Positions 23,460 to 31,824 of a stretch of DNA of 34,770 nucleotides are shown here, piece after piece. Source of the stretch: an uncultured Moraxella sp. GTDB taxonomy: Bacteria > Pseudomonadota > Gammaproteobacteria > Pseudomonadales > Moraxellaceae. A program made the translations under genes and the position numbers. Every line of letters begins with the position of its first letter. The first letter of the stretch is position 1. The stretch lies in the NCBI GenBank assembly GCA_943908425.1, contig CALTTC010000020.1:1-34770 (forward strand). The letters run 5' to 3'. The notes beneath the pieces were generated by a model. The model ran no database searches. It saw only the letters and a program-made list of their open reading frames with translations, and had not been told where the DNA came from.

Positions 23460-24299
23460 ATGCGTCGTTCTATTTTAGTATTAAGTGCTCTAGCCTTGGC
23501 TCTATCCGGCTGTAACTCTACCAAAACTAATAGTAACCTTGTTTCATCATCTGATATTATTCAATCAAGCAATAGCGAAACAGCAGCAGTAGTTGCTAAA
23601 GCACTCGCTGGCAACAATGGAACCAACGGCAAAGACAGCAAATCCAAGCTGTTTGTAGACGATGCAACAGGCAAACTTGTGCTTGCCCGCGCTGATAGCA
23701 CGGAAACATATCCAGTGGATGACGGCAAAGCCAATGTTACTCTACTACGTTACAACAGTACCAAAGAAGATGGCACACCTTTAGCCTTGTATTTGTTAGA
23801 TCCTGCCAGTCTGGGTTTTAAATATCAAACGTTCGGACAAGCGGTCTCCATTAAAAATGATATCGCAAAAGCTGAGACCGGTTATGTCAATGTCGGTCGT
23901 CGCGTTGTCCCTGCCGATACCGCAACCATTAACGCCAAATATACAGGTGGCGCACTGGGTACTTATGACAATGATTTAGTCGCAAGCTATGTTGATGCGG
24001 ATCTAAAGTGGGGTGCTGATGCCAAAATACTGGCTGTTACTACTCGTGATAGCGGTGTATCTTCTAATTTCCTACAATTAGACCCTGACGAAAAAAATGA
24101 CTTAAGAACCGATAGGCGTTTTGATTTCACAGAAGTTATGAATTGGGATGCCAAAACCCAAGCCTTCACTAGTGGGGACTCGCGTGGTTATATGTATGGT
24201 CCTGATGCAGCAGAAGTAGGCGGCACACTTACGAAACAAATTGATGGTATTGGTTACAATGCTGGATTTGGGGCTGTGAAAGAGACACCAAAACCGTAA
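23460..24299 (+). CDS. Predicted Slam-dependent surface lipoprotein (TbpB-like barrel)
   Basis: A 279-residue lipoprotein. The signal peptide ends LALSGC, with Cys18 the lipidated residue. A Ser/Asn-rich tether (about 19-60) follows, then a globular part. The C-terminal half reads as antiparallel beta strands (ATINAKYTGGALGTY, LVASYVDADLKWG, FDFTEVMNW) and contains GYMYGPDAAEVGG (about 243-255) and a late FGA (270-272). These are the signatures of the small C-terminal barrel of TbpB, fHbp-like and hemophilin-type Slam substrates. The Slam gene starts 66 nt downstream. The ligand is unknown: no TonB-dependent receptor is adjacent. A strong promoter and GGAGA before the ATG suggest high expression when not repressed. 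Confidence 0.8.
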   Translation: MRRSILVLSALALALSGCNSTKTNSNLVSSSDIIQSSNSETAAVVAKALAGNNGTNGKDSKSKLFVDDATGKLVLARADSTETYPVDDGKANVTLLRYNSTKEDGTPLALYLLDPASLGFKYQTFGQAVSIKNDIAKAETGYVNVGRRVVPADTATINAKYTGGALGTYDNDLVASYVDADLKWGADAKILAVTTRDSGVSSNFLQLDPDEKNDLRTDRRFDFTEVMNWDAKTQAFTSGDSRGYMYGPDAAEVGGTLTKQIDGIGYNAGFGAVKETPKP

Positions 24300-24314
24300 G
24301 TTTATACCTTTTTA

Positions 24315-24341
24315 AAAAACCGCCTATACTCGGCGGTTTTT
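24315..24341 (+). terminator. Terminator between the lipoprotein and Slam genes
   Basis: AAAAACCGCC and GGCGGTTTTT form a perfect 10-bp stem with a 7-nt loop and a terminal T run, 16 nt after the lipoprotein stop and 24 nt before the Slam ATG. It should lower Slam expression relative to its substrate by allowing only partial readthrough. Confidence 0.88.
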
Positions 24342-24364
24342 GTATCAGATATAGGATATATAGC

Positions 24365-25744
24365 ATGGTTCGTAAGACGTTCTTGTTAATACTGTCACCA
24401 TTATCTACAGTAGCCTACGGCAATACCTTACTCGCAGAAAATCTCAGTCAAAGCACCCTATCAGAAGCTGTCTCTATTTTAAATCATGATGACCCATTGT
24501 TAGCTGACGAGCCGGTGATAGATACGGGTGAAGCTTATATCGAATACTTAATCCATCAAAAGCAATGGAGGGTTCTTAGTGACTATTTAATCAACTACCG
24601 TAATCAGGCAACACACGACCCTATTCTGGCTGACTTCGCTCAAGCCTTGTGTTATCGACAACAGGGGAAACCTCAAAAAGCAGTTGAAATTTATTCAGCA
24701 ATATTACAACAAAATCCAGAGCTTACCTATGTTCGCTTAAGCTATGCCAATGCTTTATTTGAAAATAAAAGTTATGTAAGCGCTAAAGAAGAATTTGCCA
24801 AAATTGACTTAGAGCAACTACTAGCACCCACCAAAATACAAACCGAAGACTATATAAAAGCCATTGATAATTTAGAAAAATTACGTTTTGGTGTGGGTCT
24901 CAATTATGAAGACAACAAAAATATCAATGGGGCGGCGGGTAGTCGCACCATTAACATAATGGGGCGTGAATTTGTTAAAAATGATGACATCTTGCCAAAA
25001 AGCGATCAAGGTATCCGCTATAGCGCATCTGCCAATAAGGATTATTATATAGCCGACAATCACGTCGTGACACTTGGTACTTTCATTGATGGCATCCATT
25101 ACCTGCACGAAAGCGATTATAACGAACAGTCATTGTCATTGACAGCAGGTTACCGCTACGAAAATGCAAGACACGAGTTAGCACTGACACCATTTACTAC
25201 CTATAATTATTACAACTCAGACCTCTACAACAAAAGTATTGGCATAAAAAGCAGTTATGCTTACCGATTTGCTCCACAGTGGCGAGGGCGATTAAGTCAT
25301 ACCGCTGAACAGATTGACTATAATAAGCATAATGGATTTGACGGCTTGCGTTACAATTATCAAGGCTCTTTACTGCATTACCGCGATAAATATACGTTAT
25401 TTGGTAATCTCAACTATGGTAAGGAAAACACCGATGACGACCAATACCGTACCACAAAAGTTGGGGGAGGCATTGGTTTGGAATATCGACCAGCAGTTCA
25501 TTTGGGCTTGCAATTACGCTATAATTTTTCTAAAAGAGAGTTTGAGAAAGTACATCCGTTATTTGGGGTAGCAAGACGAGACACTGAGCAACTTTACCAC
25601 ATTGCCTTGTTTGATCCACAATTAAGTTATAAAGGTTGGACACCCACACTGAACTACTCATACCGTACCATAGATAGCAATATAGCTGACTTATATAGTA
25701 CGCATAGCAAGAATTTATACTTATCCATTTACAATAAGTTTTGA
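24365..25744 (+). CDS. Slam, surface lipoprotein assembly modulator
   Basis: Outer-membrane protein that moves specific lipoproteins to the outer leaflet. It has 459 residues. A signal peptide (about 1-19) is followed by a periplasmic helical domain with TPR-like repeats (about 85-148, ADFAQALCYRQQGKPQKAVEIYSAIL and LSYANALFENKSYVSAKEEF). A beta-barrel of the Slam/DUF560 type (about 172-459) follows, with alternating aromatic strands (GVGLNYEDNKNING, SLTAGYRYENAR, LNYSYRTIDSNIAD) and a C-terminal Phe (YLSIYNKF), as in outer-membrane barrels. It follows its likely substrate gene. AGGA precedes the ATG, but a terminator lies between the two genes and no separate promoter is evident. Confidence 0.9.
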   Translation: MVRKTFLLILSPLSTVAYGNTLLAENLSQSTLSEAVSILNHDDPLLADEPVIDTGEAYIEYLIHQKQWRVLSDYLINYRNQATHDPILADFAQALCYRQQGKPQKAVEIYSAILQQNPELTYVRLSYANALFENKSYVSAKEEFAKIDLEQLLAPTKIQTEDYIKAIDNLEKLRFGVGLNYEDNKNINGAAGSRTINIMGREFVKNDDILPKSDQGIRYSASANKDYYIADNHVVTLGTFIDGIHYLHESDYNEQSLSLTAGYRYENARHELALTPFTTYNYYNSDLYNKSIGIKSSYAYRFAPQWRGRLSHTAEQIDYNKHNGFDGLRYNYQGSLLHYRDKYTLFGNLNYGKENTDDDQYRTTKVGGGIGLEYRPAVHLGLQLRYNFSKREFEKVHPLFGVARRDTEQLYHIALFDPQLSYKGWTPTLNYSYRTIDSNIADLYSTHSKNLYLSIYNKF

Positions 25745-25789
25745 GGTCTATATCCTGCAACTAATAGTGCGGCTAGCAATAAAACGATA

Positions 25790-26132
25790 AAAAATGGCAA
25801 ACCGATAAGCCGGGTTCTGTCGTGGACAATCATTCATCTAGGCGTATCATCGCTAATACGCTCAAGCAACCTACCCGTGTTCTAGGCGGGCCGCCCATTG
25901 AACACCTATTTGGTCTTGCTACACGTGGAGTTTACCCTGCCGTACACTATTACTAGGTACGCGGTGGGCTCTTACCCCACCGTTTCACCCTTACCCATTG
26001 CTGGGCGGTCTATTCTCTGCTGCACTGGTCGTAGGCTTGCGCCCCCCAGCCGTTAGCTGGCACGTCGCCCTATGTAGCCCGGACTTTCCTCCCGCGATAA
26101 TGATTTATCGCCAGCGATTGTCTGGTCTGCCA
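25790..26132 (-). ncRNA. rnpB: RNase P RNA (class A)
   Basis: Catalytic RNA that matures tRNA 5' ends. On the minus strand the conserved elements appear in order: GGAGGAAAGTCCGGGCT near the 5' side, CATAGGGC, the AAGGGTGAAA and GTAAGAGCCCACCGC segments, GGTAAACTCC, TAGATGAATGA, and ACAGAACCCGGCTTATC near the 3' end. The P1 arms GGCAGACC and GGTTTGCC pair with one G-U, and the 3' arm is followed by six T residues, so P1 probably also acts as the terminator. The ends are estimated from the promoter and P1. Confidence 0.95.
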
Positions 26133-26138
26133 GTGTAT

Positions 26139-26168
26139 ATTATACGCTATTATTGTTAAGATTGCCAA
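26139..26168 (-). promoter_or_regulatory. Sigma70 promoter of rnpB
   Basis: On the minus strand TTGGCA, 18-nt spacer, TATAAT, with the expected start about seven bases downstream, at the first base of P1. Confidence 0.7.
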
Positions 26169-26205
26169 TAAAGCATTCATCACACAAGGCAACTCTAATT
26201 ATCCC

Positions 26206-27000
26206 CTAAAGTCCGCCATAAGCAATATTTATCCCAACAACCAGCAGTAAAACACCAAAGGCTTTTTTGAGCGTTTTTGCTGGTAATTTATTGGCAAATG
26301 TTGCTCCAACCTTCGCCATGACAAAGCTTGCCACCCCAATGCACAAAAAGGCAGTGATATGCACAAACCCTACCGTACCCGCCACACCCGTTGCCACCCC
26401 TTGCCCAAAGAACATAAACCCCATTGCCCCTGCAACGGCAATCGGTAGACCACAAGCCGACGAGGTGCCAACCGCCTGTTTCATTGGCAAACCACAACTT
26501 GTCAAAAACGGCACCGTCACCGTCCCGCCACCAATACCAAATATCGCCGACAGCATACCAATACCCAAGCCTGCCCCCACTTGTACGGAGGGTTTAGGCA
26601 TGGGTTTATTGAGTTTTTCACTATTTGCAAAAAACAGCATTTTTATTGCCATAAGCACGGCTCCAATGCCAATAATGACTTGCAAAGCGTCACTGTGTAG
26701 CAATTTTGCCACCCACGCCCCAGACAAACTGCCAAGCATGAGCCCACCTGCCATAAACTTTAAAATATCCCAGCGCACGTTGCCATTTTTGTGGTGCGTG
26801 GTACACGAGCTGATAGACGTTACGACAATCGTGGCAAGGCTTGTCCCCAAGGCAACGTGGGCAATCACCTCAGGATTCATCCCTTGTAATTTAAAAATCC
26901 ACAAAAGCACCGGCACAATAATCAGTCCACCACCAATACCAAACAGTCCGCCACACAGCCCTGCAAGCGTGCCCGCCAGCACAAATGCCAAATAATCCAT
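26206..27000 (-). CDS. TSUP-family permease (TauE/SafE, DUF81)
   Basis: A 264-residue inner-membrane protein with eight predicted helices in two similar halves. Each half opens with the family glycine motif: GGLFGIGGGLIIVPVLL (about 17-33) and SAIFGIGGGTVTVPFL (about 156-171). The TSUP family exports or imports sulfur- and carbon-containing anions such as sulfite, sulfonates or sulfoacetate; the substrate here cannot be told. AGGTAGGT lies directly before the ATG. It is divergent from birA with a 60-nt spacer. Confidence 0.9.
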   Translation of the reverse strand: MDYLAFVLAGTLAGLCGGLFGIGGGLIIVPVLLWIFKLQGMNPEVIAHVALGTSLATIVVTSISSCTTHHKNGNVRWDILKFMAGGLMLGSLSGAWVAKLLHSDALQVIIGIGAVLMAIKMLFFANSEKLNKPMPKPSVQVGAGLGIGMLSAIFGIGGGTVTVPFLTSCGLPMKQAVGTSSACGLPIAVAGAMGFMFFGQGVATGVAGTVGFVHITAFLCIGVASFVMAKVGATFANKLPAKTLKKAFGVLLLVVGINIAYGGL

Positions 27001-27060
27001 ACCTACCTACGCCCTGCCAAATATGCTATTATAACGCCTTTTGCCGACCTTTGCTTTGTT

Positions 27061-27966
27061 ATGTCCGCGAACACCGCCCCACAAACCTTCTCCAAAAATG
27101 GCTACACGATTGCCCACAGGCATTTTTGCCATAGCGTCTCCACCAATAGCGCACTCATAACGGCGGTGCGCAATAGCTTATTACCAAGCGATAGTTTGCA
27201 TCTATATACCGCAGATAGCCAAAGTGGCGGGCGTGGACAATATGAGCGCACTTGGCTCTCCCCACAAGGCAACGTCTATTTATCGCTTTACGTACCAAGT
27301 AATCCCGATCTTGTAACAGCCAATGCCTTGCAACTACACCGCCTAACAGGGGCACTGTCGCTGTTTGTTGGCTTGGCGTTATGGCAAATACCACTAATAC
27401 AACGCCTAAATTCTGCCTTGAGCATTGCCCATTTACCACAGCTACAAGTCAAATGGGCGAATGATTTAGGCTTTTATGACCCAGACAATTTAATATTTCA
27501 TAAACTGGCAGGCATTTTGATAGAGCCTGTTTTGGCACACCATACCCTACTTGGCGTGGTTATTGGCGTGGGTTTTAATGTCGCTATCGCCCCACCAATT
27601 AGCGATGGGCTATACACCGCCACAAGTTATAATACACTAAGCACAAAGGTAAAACTAGAAACAAGCGATTATCAAGCCTTTTACGCTCCCATTACAGATG
27701 CTTTGCTTAATGCTGTCTGTGAGCATAATCGTTGCACCTTGCCTTATCGGCATATTACCTTAAGTGATGATTTTATCCAGCGCTTTAATTGCGCCCACGC
27801 CTTGCACGAGAAGCCGATAGCCATTTATGCACAGACAGCGACCACCCCAACTGTCACAGGGATTTGCCAAGGCATTGGCACCGATGGGGCATTACTGCTT
27901 GACACCGCCCATGGCACACAGCCGATATTTGCTGGTATGGCAAAACGCCTGCCAAGCACTGTTTAA
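27061..27966 (+). CDS. birA: Biotin-protein ligase BirA (short form)
   Basis: Attaches biotin to the biotin carboxyl carrier protein of acetyl-CoA carboxylase through biotinyl-AMP. The catalytic domain shows SQSGGRGQYERTWLSPQGNV (a variant of the GRGRxGRxW biotinyl-AMP loop, with Gln and Glu at two usually conserved positions), VKWANDL (130-136) and HKLAGILIEPV (147-157), followed by a C-terminal SH3-like region. At 301 residues it has no N-terminal DNA-binding domain, so it is not a repressor. No clear ribosome binding site precedes the ATG. coaX follows 23 nt downstream, a pairing common in beta- and gamma-proteobacteria. Confidence 0.9.
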   Translation: MSANTAPQTFSKNGYTIAHRHFCHSVSTNSALITAVRNSLLPSDSLHLYTADSQSGGRGQYERTWLSPQGNVYLSLYVPSNPDLVTANALQLHRLTGALSLFVGLALWQIPLIQRLNSALSIAHLPQLQVKWANDLGFYDPDNLIFHKLAGILIEPVLAHHTLLGVVIGVGFNVAIAPPISDGLYTATSYNTLSTKVKLETSDYQAFYAPITDALLNAVCEHNRCTLPYRHITLSDDFIQRFNCAHALHEKPIAIYAQTATTPTVTGICQGIGTDGALLLDTAHGTQPIFAGMAKRLPSTV

Positions 27967-27989
27967 TAACCACTATTTAAGGACAATCA

Positions 27990-28715
27990 ATGACAAACTT
28001 ATGGCTGGATTTGGGTAATACGCGCCTCAAATATTGGGTGATTGCCAACGAAACCGTGCTGGCTTATGATGCCAAAGAACACCTAAAAGCCCCCAATGAA
28101 TTATTGCTTGGGTTATCAAAAACTTTCAAACAATTTGATCTTGATTTTATTGGTGTCTCTAGCGTCTTAGGCGATAAAATCAACACCAACATCGCAACGA
28201 CCTTGCAAGAGTTACACACCCCCTTTCAATTTGCCAAAGTCTCGGCCCACCATCCGTTACTTCATAGCCACTATGACCCCACCCAGCTTGGGGTAGATAG
28301 ATGGTTACAGATGTTGGGGCTTGCCGACAATCAAAGCCAATGTGTTATCGGTTGTGGCACAGCGCTGACCATTGATGTTGTAGATAAAGGGGTACATTTG
28401 GGTGGCTATATTCTACCAAACGCCTATATGCAACGCCACGCTTTGTATGCTGGCACACAGCAGATTGCGGTCAAGGCAGGGCGTTTTGACAGTATCGCCC
28501 TTGGCAAAACCACCTTTGATGCGGTGAATGGTGGTATTTTGTTTGGCATTGTCGGGGCAGTTAATGCCGTGATGGACGCTTACCCAAAATTTTCTGTCAC
28601 TTTAACAGGCGGTGGGGCGACCTTGCTTGCACCACACTTGGCACGCCCTGTGACGATTATTGATGATTTATTGTTGCTTGGTTTACAGCGGTATTTTCAT
28701 CGTGATGTGGATTAA
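27990..28715 (+). CDS. coaX: Type III pantothenate kinase CoaX
   Basis: Phosphorylates pantothenate with ATP, the first step of CoA synthesis; the type III form needs a monovalent cation and resists CoA feedback. The 241 residues carry the ASKHA-fold motifs LDLGNTRLKYW (6-16), the LGVDRWLQMLG loop (substrate-binding GxDR), CGTALTIDVV and GGGA near the end. AAGGACAATC precedes the ATG, and the gene is close behind birA, probably in one operon. Confidence 0.95.
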   Translation: MTNLWLDLGNTRLKYWVIANETVLAYDAKEHLKAPNELLLGLSKTFKQFDLDFIGVSSVLGDKINTNIATTLQELHTPFQFAKVSAHHPLLHSHYDPTQLGVDRWLQMLGLADNQSQCVIGCGTALTIDVVDKGVHLGGYILPNAYMQRHALYAGTQQIAVKAGRFDSIALGKTTFDAVNGGILFGIVGAVNAVMDAYPKFSVTLTGGGATLLAPHLARPVTIIDDLLLLGLQRYFHRDVD

Positions 28716-28930
28716 CATGTTAAACGGTAGCACAAGTTCAATAGCGATTTGCAATGCTATTCAAGCATAGCAACAATCCGCCCCATGAGTCTATTGACGA
28801 TAAGGCAAGTAACACAATATAGCTTTGGCAATCATACTATCAATAATCAAATGATGATTAAGATTTAGCTTTTGACATAAAAATATAGCGTTTTAGAGTC
28901 AAAATCCAATCAACGCCAAATATCTTTTTA

Positions 28931-29539
28931 TCACTTCTTTTTGGCTAATTGAAACACCAACTGACAACGATAATCAGCACACTTTGCTGTCAGTACATTC
29001 TTGGGCAATTCGTTGATGGTGGCGGATTGCAATAGTTGGGTGAAAAGTGGCAAGGCTTGCTCGCCAAGTAGCTCATAGCTTAACCCATAGGCTTTTTTGG
29101 CGTAGCTTAGGCTTTGTGCTTTGGTGGCGGTATCATCTTTTGGGTCGGCAAAATACCACGACAGCTCCAACAAATCTTGGGATTGCACCACAAAAAACGG
29201 TATCTCTGCACGGTTATGATAGCGATAAACCATCGCCTCTTTGCCATAATAATCTAGCCCTGTATCGGCATTGGTAGCGCCAAGGGTGGCAATAAGTGCC
29301 GTGCTATCAAAGGGAGCAGTTAGTGTTTGGCGCGCCTGCCAATTTGCCACGTCATAGCTAATGGGCGCATAAACTGGCGGTGGCGCACCGTCATCTTGCA
29401 CCACTTCTTTATCGCCTGTCACCCCCCGCCCAAAAAAGAACCACAACAGCCCCAAAAAAACGAGCAACAGCAAGGCGTAACCCCAAGGACGGCGAGCACT
29501 TGACAGCTTAGCAAATAAAGACGGCGAATGGCGACTCAT
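28931..29539 (-). CDS. Unrecognised membrane-anchored protein
   Basis: A 202-residue protein with a basic N-terminus, one transmembrane helix (about 19-37, GYALLLLVFLGLLWFFF) and a soluble part that should face the periplasm. Near the C-terminus, two cysteines (AKCADYRCQLVFQLAKKK) could form a disulfide. I do not recognise the family. The start has no strong ribosome binding site. The gene converges on birA-coaX, with about 215 nt of unannotated sequence between. Confidence 0.7.
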   Translation of the reverse strand: MSRHSPSLFAKLSSARRPWGYALLLLVFLGLLWFFFGRGVTGDKEVVQDDGAPPPVYAPISYDVANWQARQTLTAPFDSTALIATLGATNADTGLDYYGKEAMVYRYHNRAEIPFFVVQSQDLLELSWYFADPKDDTATKAQSLSYAKKAYGLSYELLGEQALPLFTQLLQSATINELPKNVLTAKCADYRCQLVFQLAKKK

Positions 29540-29729
29540 AACAATGGCATTAGCAAAAAAAGGTATTGTAACAAATTTTGGACAAAAGTTTTGAGCATTT
29601 CGCGACTCTTTATCCAGCCATCTATAGAATAATTGCCCAAAAGCCGTTATAATCTAGCTAAGGTAGGATAAATTACCGAGACTTTTCACCCATCCATTAA
29701 ATGATTTTCATCTGTTAAAAGGACACACG

Positions 29730-31553
29730 ATGCTCACCTATAAAGCCCCTTTACGCGATATTAAATTTTTGATTAACGAAGTGCACGATTATCCTAAGCA
29801 CTATAAAACCTTAAAAGCTGGCGAAAATGCCGACCCTGAATCGGTTGCAATGATTATTGAGGCGATTGCAAGCTTTGTGGAAGAAAAACTGGTGCCCCTT
29901 TATCAATCAGGCGATGAAGAAGGTTGCCAGCTTAATGATGGCAAAGTAACCACGCCCGCAGGTTTTAAAGCTGCCTATGACGACTTCGTGGCGGACGGCT
30001 GGCACGGATTATGCTATCCTGAAGTTTATGGCGGTATGGGCTTGCCAAGCTCCCTAAATATCATCAAATCCGAGCTTATGGGCACCGCCAACTGGGCGTG
30101 GGCAATGACCCCAGGTCTTACTGCAGGTGGCATTAACACGCTACTAGAATACGGCACGCCAGAACAAAAAGACGTGTATTTACCGAAGCTTGTCACCGGT
30201 GAATGGTCAGGCACCATGTGTCTTACCGAGGCAGGTTGTGGCACGGATTTGGGGCAAATGAAAACCCAAGCCCGCCCACAAGACGATGGCAGTTATAAAC
30301 TATTTGGGACAAAGATTTTTATCTCAGCAGGGGAACACGACTTTGCCGATAACATTGTGCATATTGTACTTGCCCGCCTGCCTGATGCCCCAGAGGGCAC
30401 GCGCGGAATCTCCCTATTTATCGTCCCCAAGTTCTTGCCGAACAGTGCAGGCGAAATCGGTGAACGTAATGCCGTCACTTGTGGTAGCCTAGAAAAGAAA
30501 ATGGGCATTCATGGCTCTCCAACGTGCGTGATTAATTTTGATGGCGCGACAGGATTTTTGCTTGGTGCGCCCAATAAAGGGCTAAAAGCGATGTTCACTT
30601 ATATGAATACCGCGCGTATTGGCACTGGCATTCAAGGTCTTGCCCATACCGAGCTTGCCTTTCAAAACGCCCTACCCTACGCCAAAGAACGTCGCTCTAT
30701 GCGCGCCTTGTCCGGCACTAAAGACAATGATGCGCAAGCAGACAGAATTATCCATCACGCTGATGTACGCCGTATGCTCCTTACCCAAAAAGCCTTTGCC
30801 GAAGGGGGGCGTTCTATGATTTATCATTGTGCCAAATACGCCGATAAACTGCTTGAGGCAACCATTGTTGGCGATGAAGCCGGCATTAAAAAATGGGAAG
30901 ACAAGATGAGTTTTTATACCCCCATTTTAAAGGGCTTTTTGACCGAGCTTGGGATTGAAGCTGCCAAGCACGGTCAACAAATTTATGGCGGACACGGCTA
31001 TATTACCGAATGGGGTATGGAACAAATCGCCCGCGACGCGCGTATCGCCACACTGTACGAGGGTACAACAGGCGTGCAAGCACTGGATTTACTAGGGCGT
31101 AAAGTACTCTTGCAAGGTGGTGGTAAAGTCGTGCGTGACTATACCGCAGGGATCATGAAATGGTGTGGCGAGTATGCTCTTGACAAAAATATGCGTAAAT
31201 TTGTGTGGGTACTCACCAAGCTGTGTGCCGAGTGGAACGCCCTAACGGTACGCCTAGCTTTAAGCGCCAGACGCAAAAACCGCGAGATTGTGAGTGCCGC
31301 TAGCGAAGATTATTTAATGTATTCTGGCTATATTATGCTTGCTTACCATTGGGTGAGAATGGCAGCGGTTGCCTTTGATAAACTAAAAAATGGTGGCGAG
31401 GAAGTACCCGCATTTTATACCGCCAAAATCCAAACCGCCACGTTTTATTTTGATAAAATCTTGCCAAGAACGGCAGGCTTGTCTGAGAGTATGCTCGCGC
31501 CTGCTGAGAGCATGACCGATATGGCGATTGATGATTTTGCCTTTTTGGACTAA
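29730..31553 (+). CDS. Acyl-CoA dehydrogenase, DmdC-like
   Basis: FAD enzyme that introduces the alpha-beta double bond into acyl-CoA. The 607 residues match the long subgroup with extra N-terminal (about 1-75) and C-terminal (about 480-600) domains, which includes 3-methylmercaptopropionyl-CoA dehydrogenase (DmdC) and fatty acyl-CoA dehydrogenases of Acinetobacter and Pseudomonas. Seen are CLTEAGCGTDLGQMKTQA (FAD-binding), KIFISAGEHD, YGGHGYITEWGMEQIARDAR and LYEGTTGVQALDLLGRK, where E444 is the probable catalytic base. GGACAC lies before the ATG and a strong terminator follows. Whether the substrate is a fatty acyl-CoA or a methylthio-acyl-CoA cannot be decided here. Confidence 0.92.
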   Translation: MLTYKAPLRDIKFLINEVHDYPKHYKTLKAGENADPESVAMIIEAIASFVEEKLVPLYQSGDEEGCQLNDGKVTTPAGFKAAYDDFVADGWHGLCYPEVYGGMGLPSSLNIIKSELMGTANWAWAMTPGLTAGGINTLLEYGTPEQKDVYLPKLVTGEWSGTMCLTEAGCGTDLGQMKTQARPQDDGSYKLFGTKIFISAGEHDFADNIVHIVLARLPDAPEGTRGISLFIVPKFLPNSAGEIGERNAVTCGSLEKKMGIHGSPTCVINFDGATGFLLGAPNKGLKAMFTYMNTARIGTGIQGLAHTELAFQNALPYAKERRSMRALSGTKDNDAQADRIIHHADVRRMLLTQKAFAEGGRSMIYHCAKYADKLLEATIVGDEAGIKKWEDKMSFYTPILKGFLTELGIEAAKHGQQIYGGHGYITEWGMEQIARDARIATLYEGTTGVQALDLLGRKVLLQGGGKVVRDYTAGIMKWCGEYALDKNMRKFVWVLTKLCAEWNALTVRLALSARRKNREIVSAASEDYLMYSGYIMLAYHWVRMAAVAFDKLKNGGEEVPAFYTAKIQTATFYFDKILPRTAGLSESMLAPAESMTDMAIDDFAFLD

Positions 31554-31568
31554 TCTGTCTTTTAAAGT

Positions 31569-31600
31569 AAAAAAACCGTGCCCTAGGGTGCGGTTTTTTT
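31569..31600 (+). terminator. Rho-independent terminator of the acyl-CoA dehydrogenase
   Basis: AAAAAAACCG and CGGTTTTTTT pair around a GC-rich inner segment containing CCCTAGGG, ending in seven T residues 16 nt after the stop codon. Confidence 0.9.
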
Positions 31601-31824
31601 GATGGTATCGCTACGGGGAATATTGGCGTCAATGGTTGTTTGGGTGGATAAATAGCAGTTTGCCTTGTTGTATTATATCTACCTTGTATTAAGTAGCGAT
31701 TAGCATACATAAAGTGCCAGTCGCTGTTCTTTTATAATCAACCAACTTTTTAAGGGATAGTTTATTGAGCGCCAAAGGACATAACGCGACTCTCGCTAGC
31801 GCATCAGCCCATTTTGCGAAAAGA

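Noticed and set aside
25745..26205. rnpB as an integration site for the Slam block
   Set aside because: No duplicated rnpB 3' end or other direct repeat was found on the far side of the block, and there is no integrase.
26267..26995. Plus-strand open frame of 242 codons antisense to the TSUP permease
   Set aside because: Composition is Pro/Thr/Ala-rich as expected from the complement of a membrane protein; the permease motifs on the other strand are clear.
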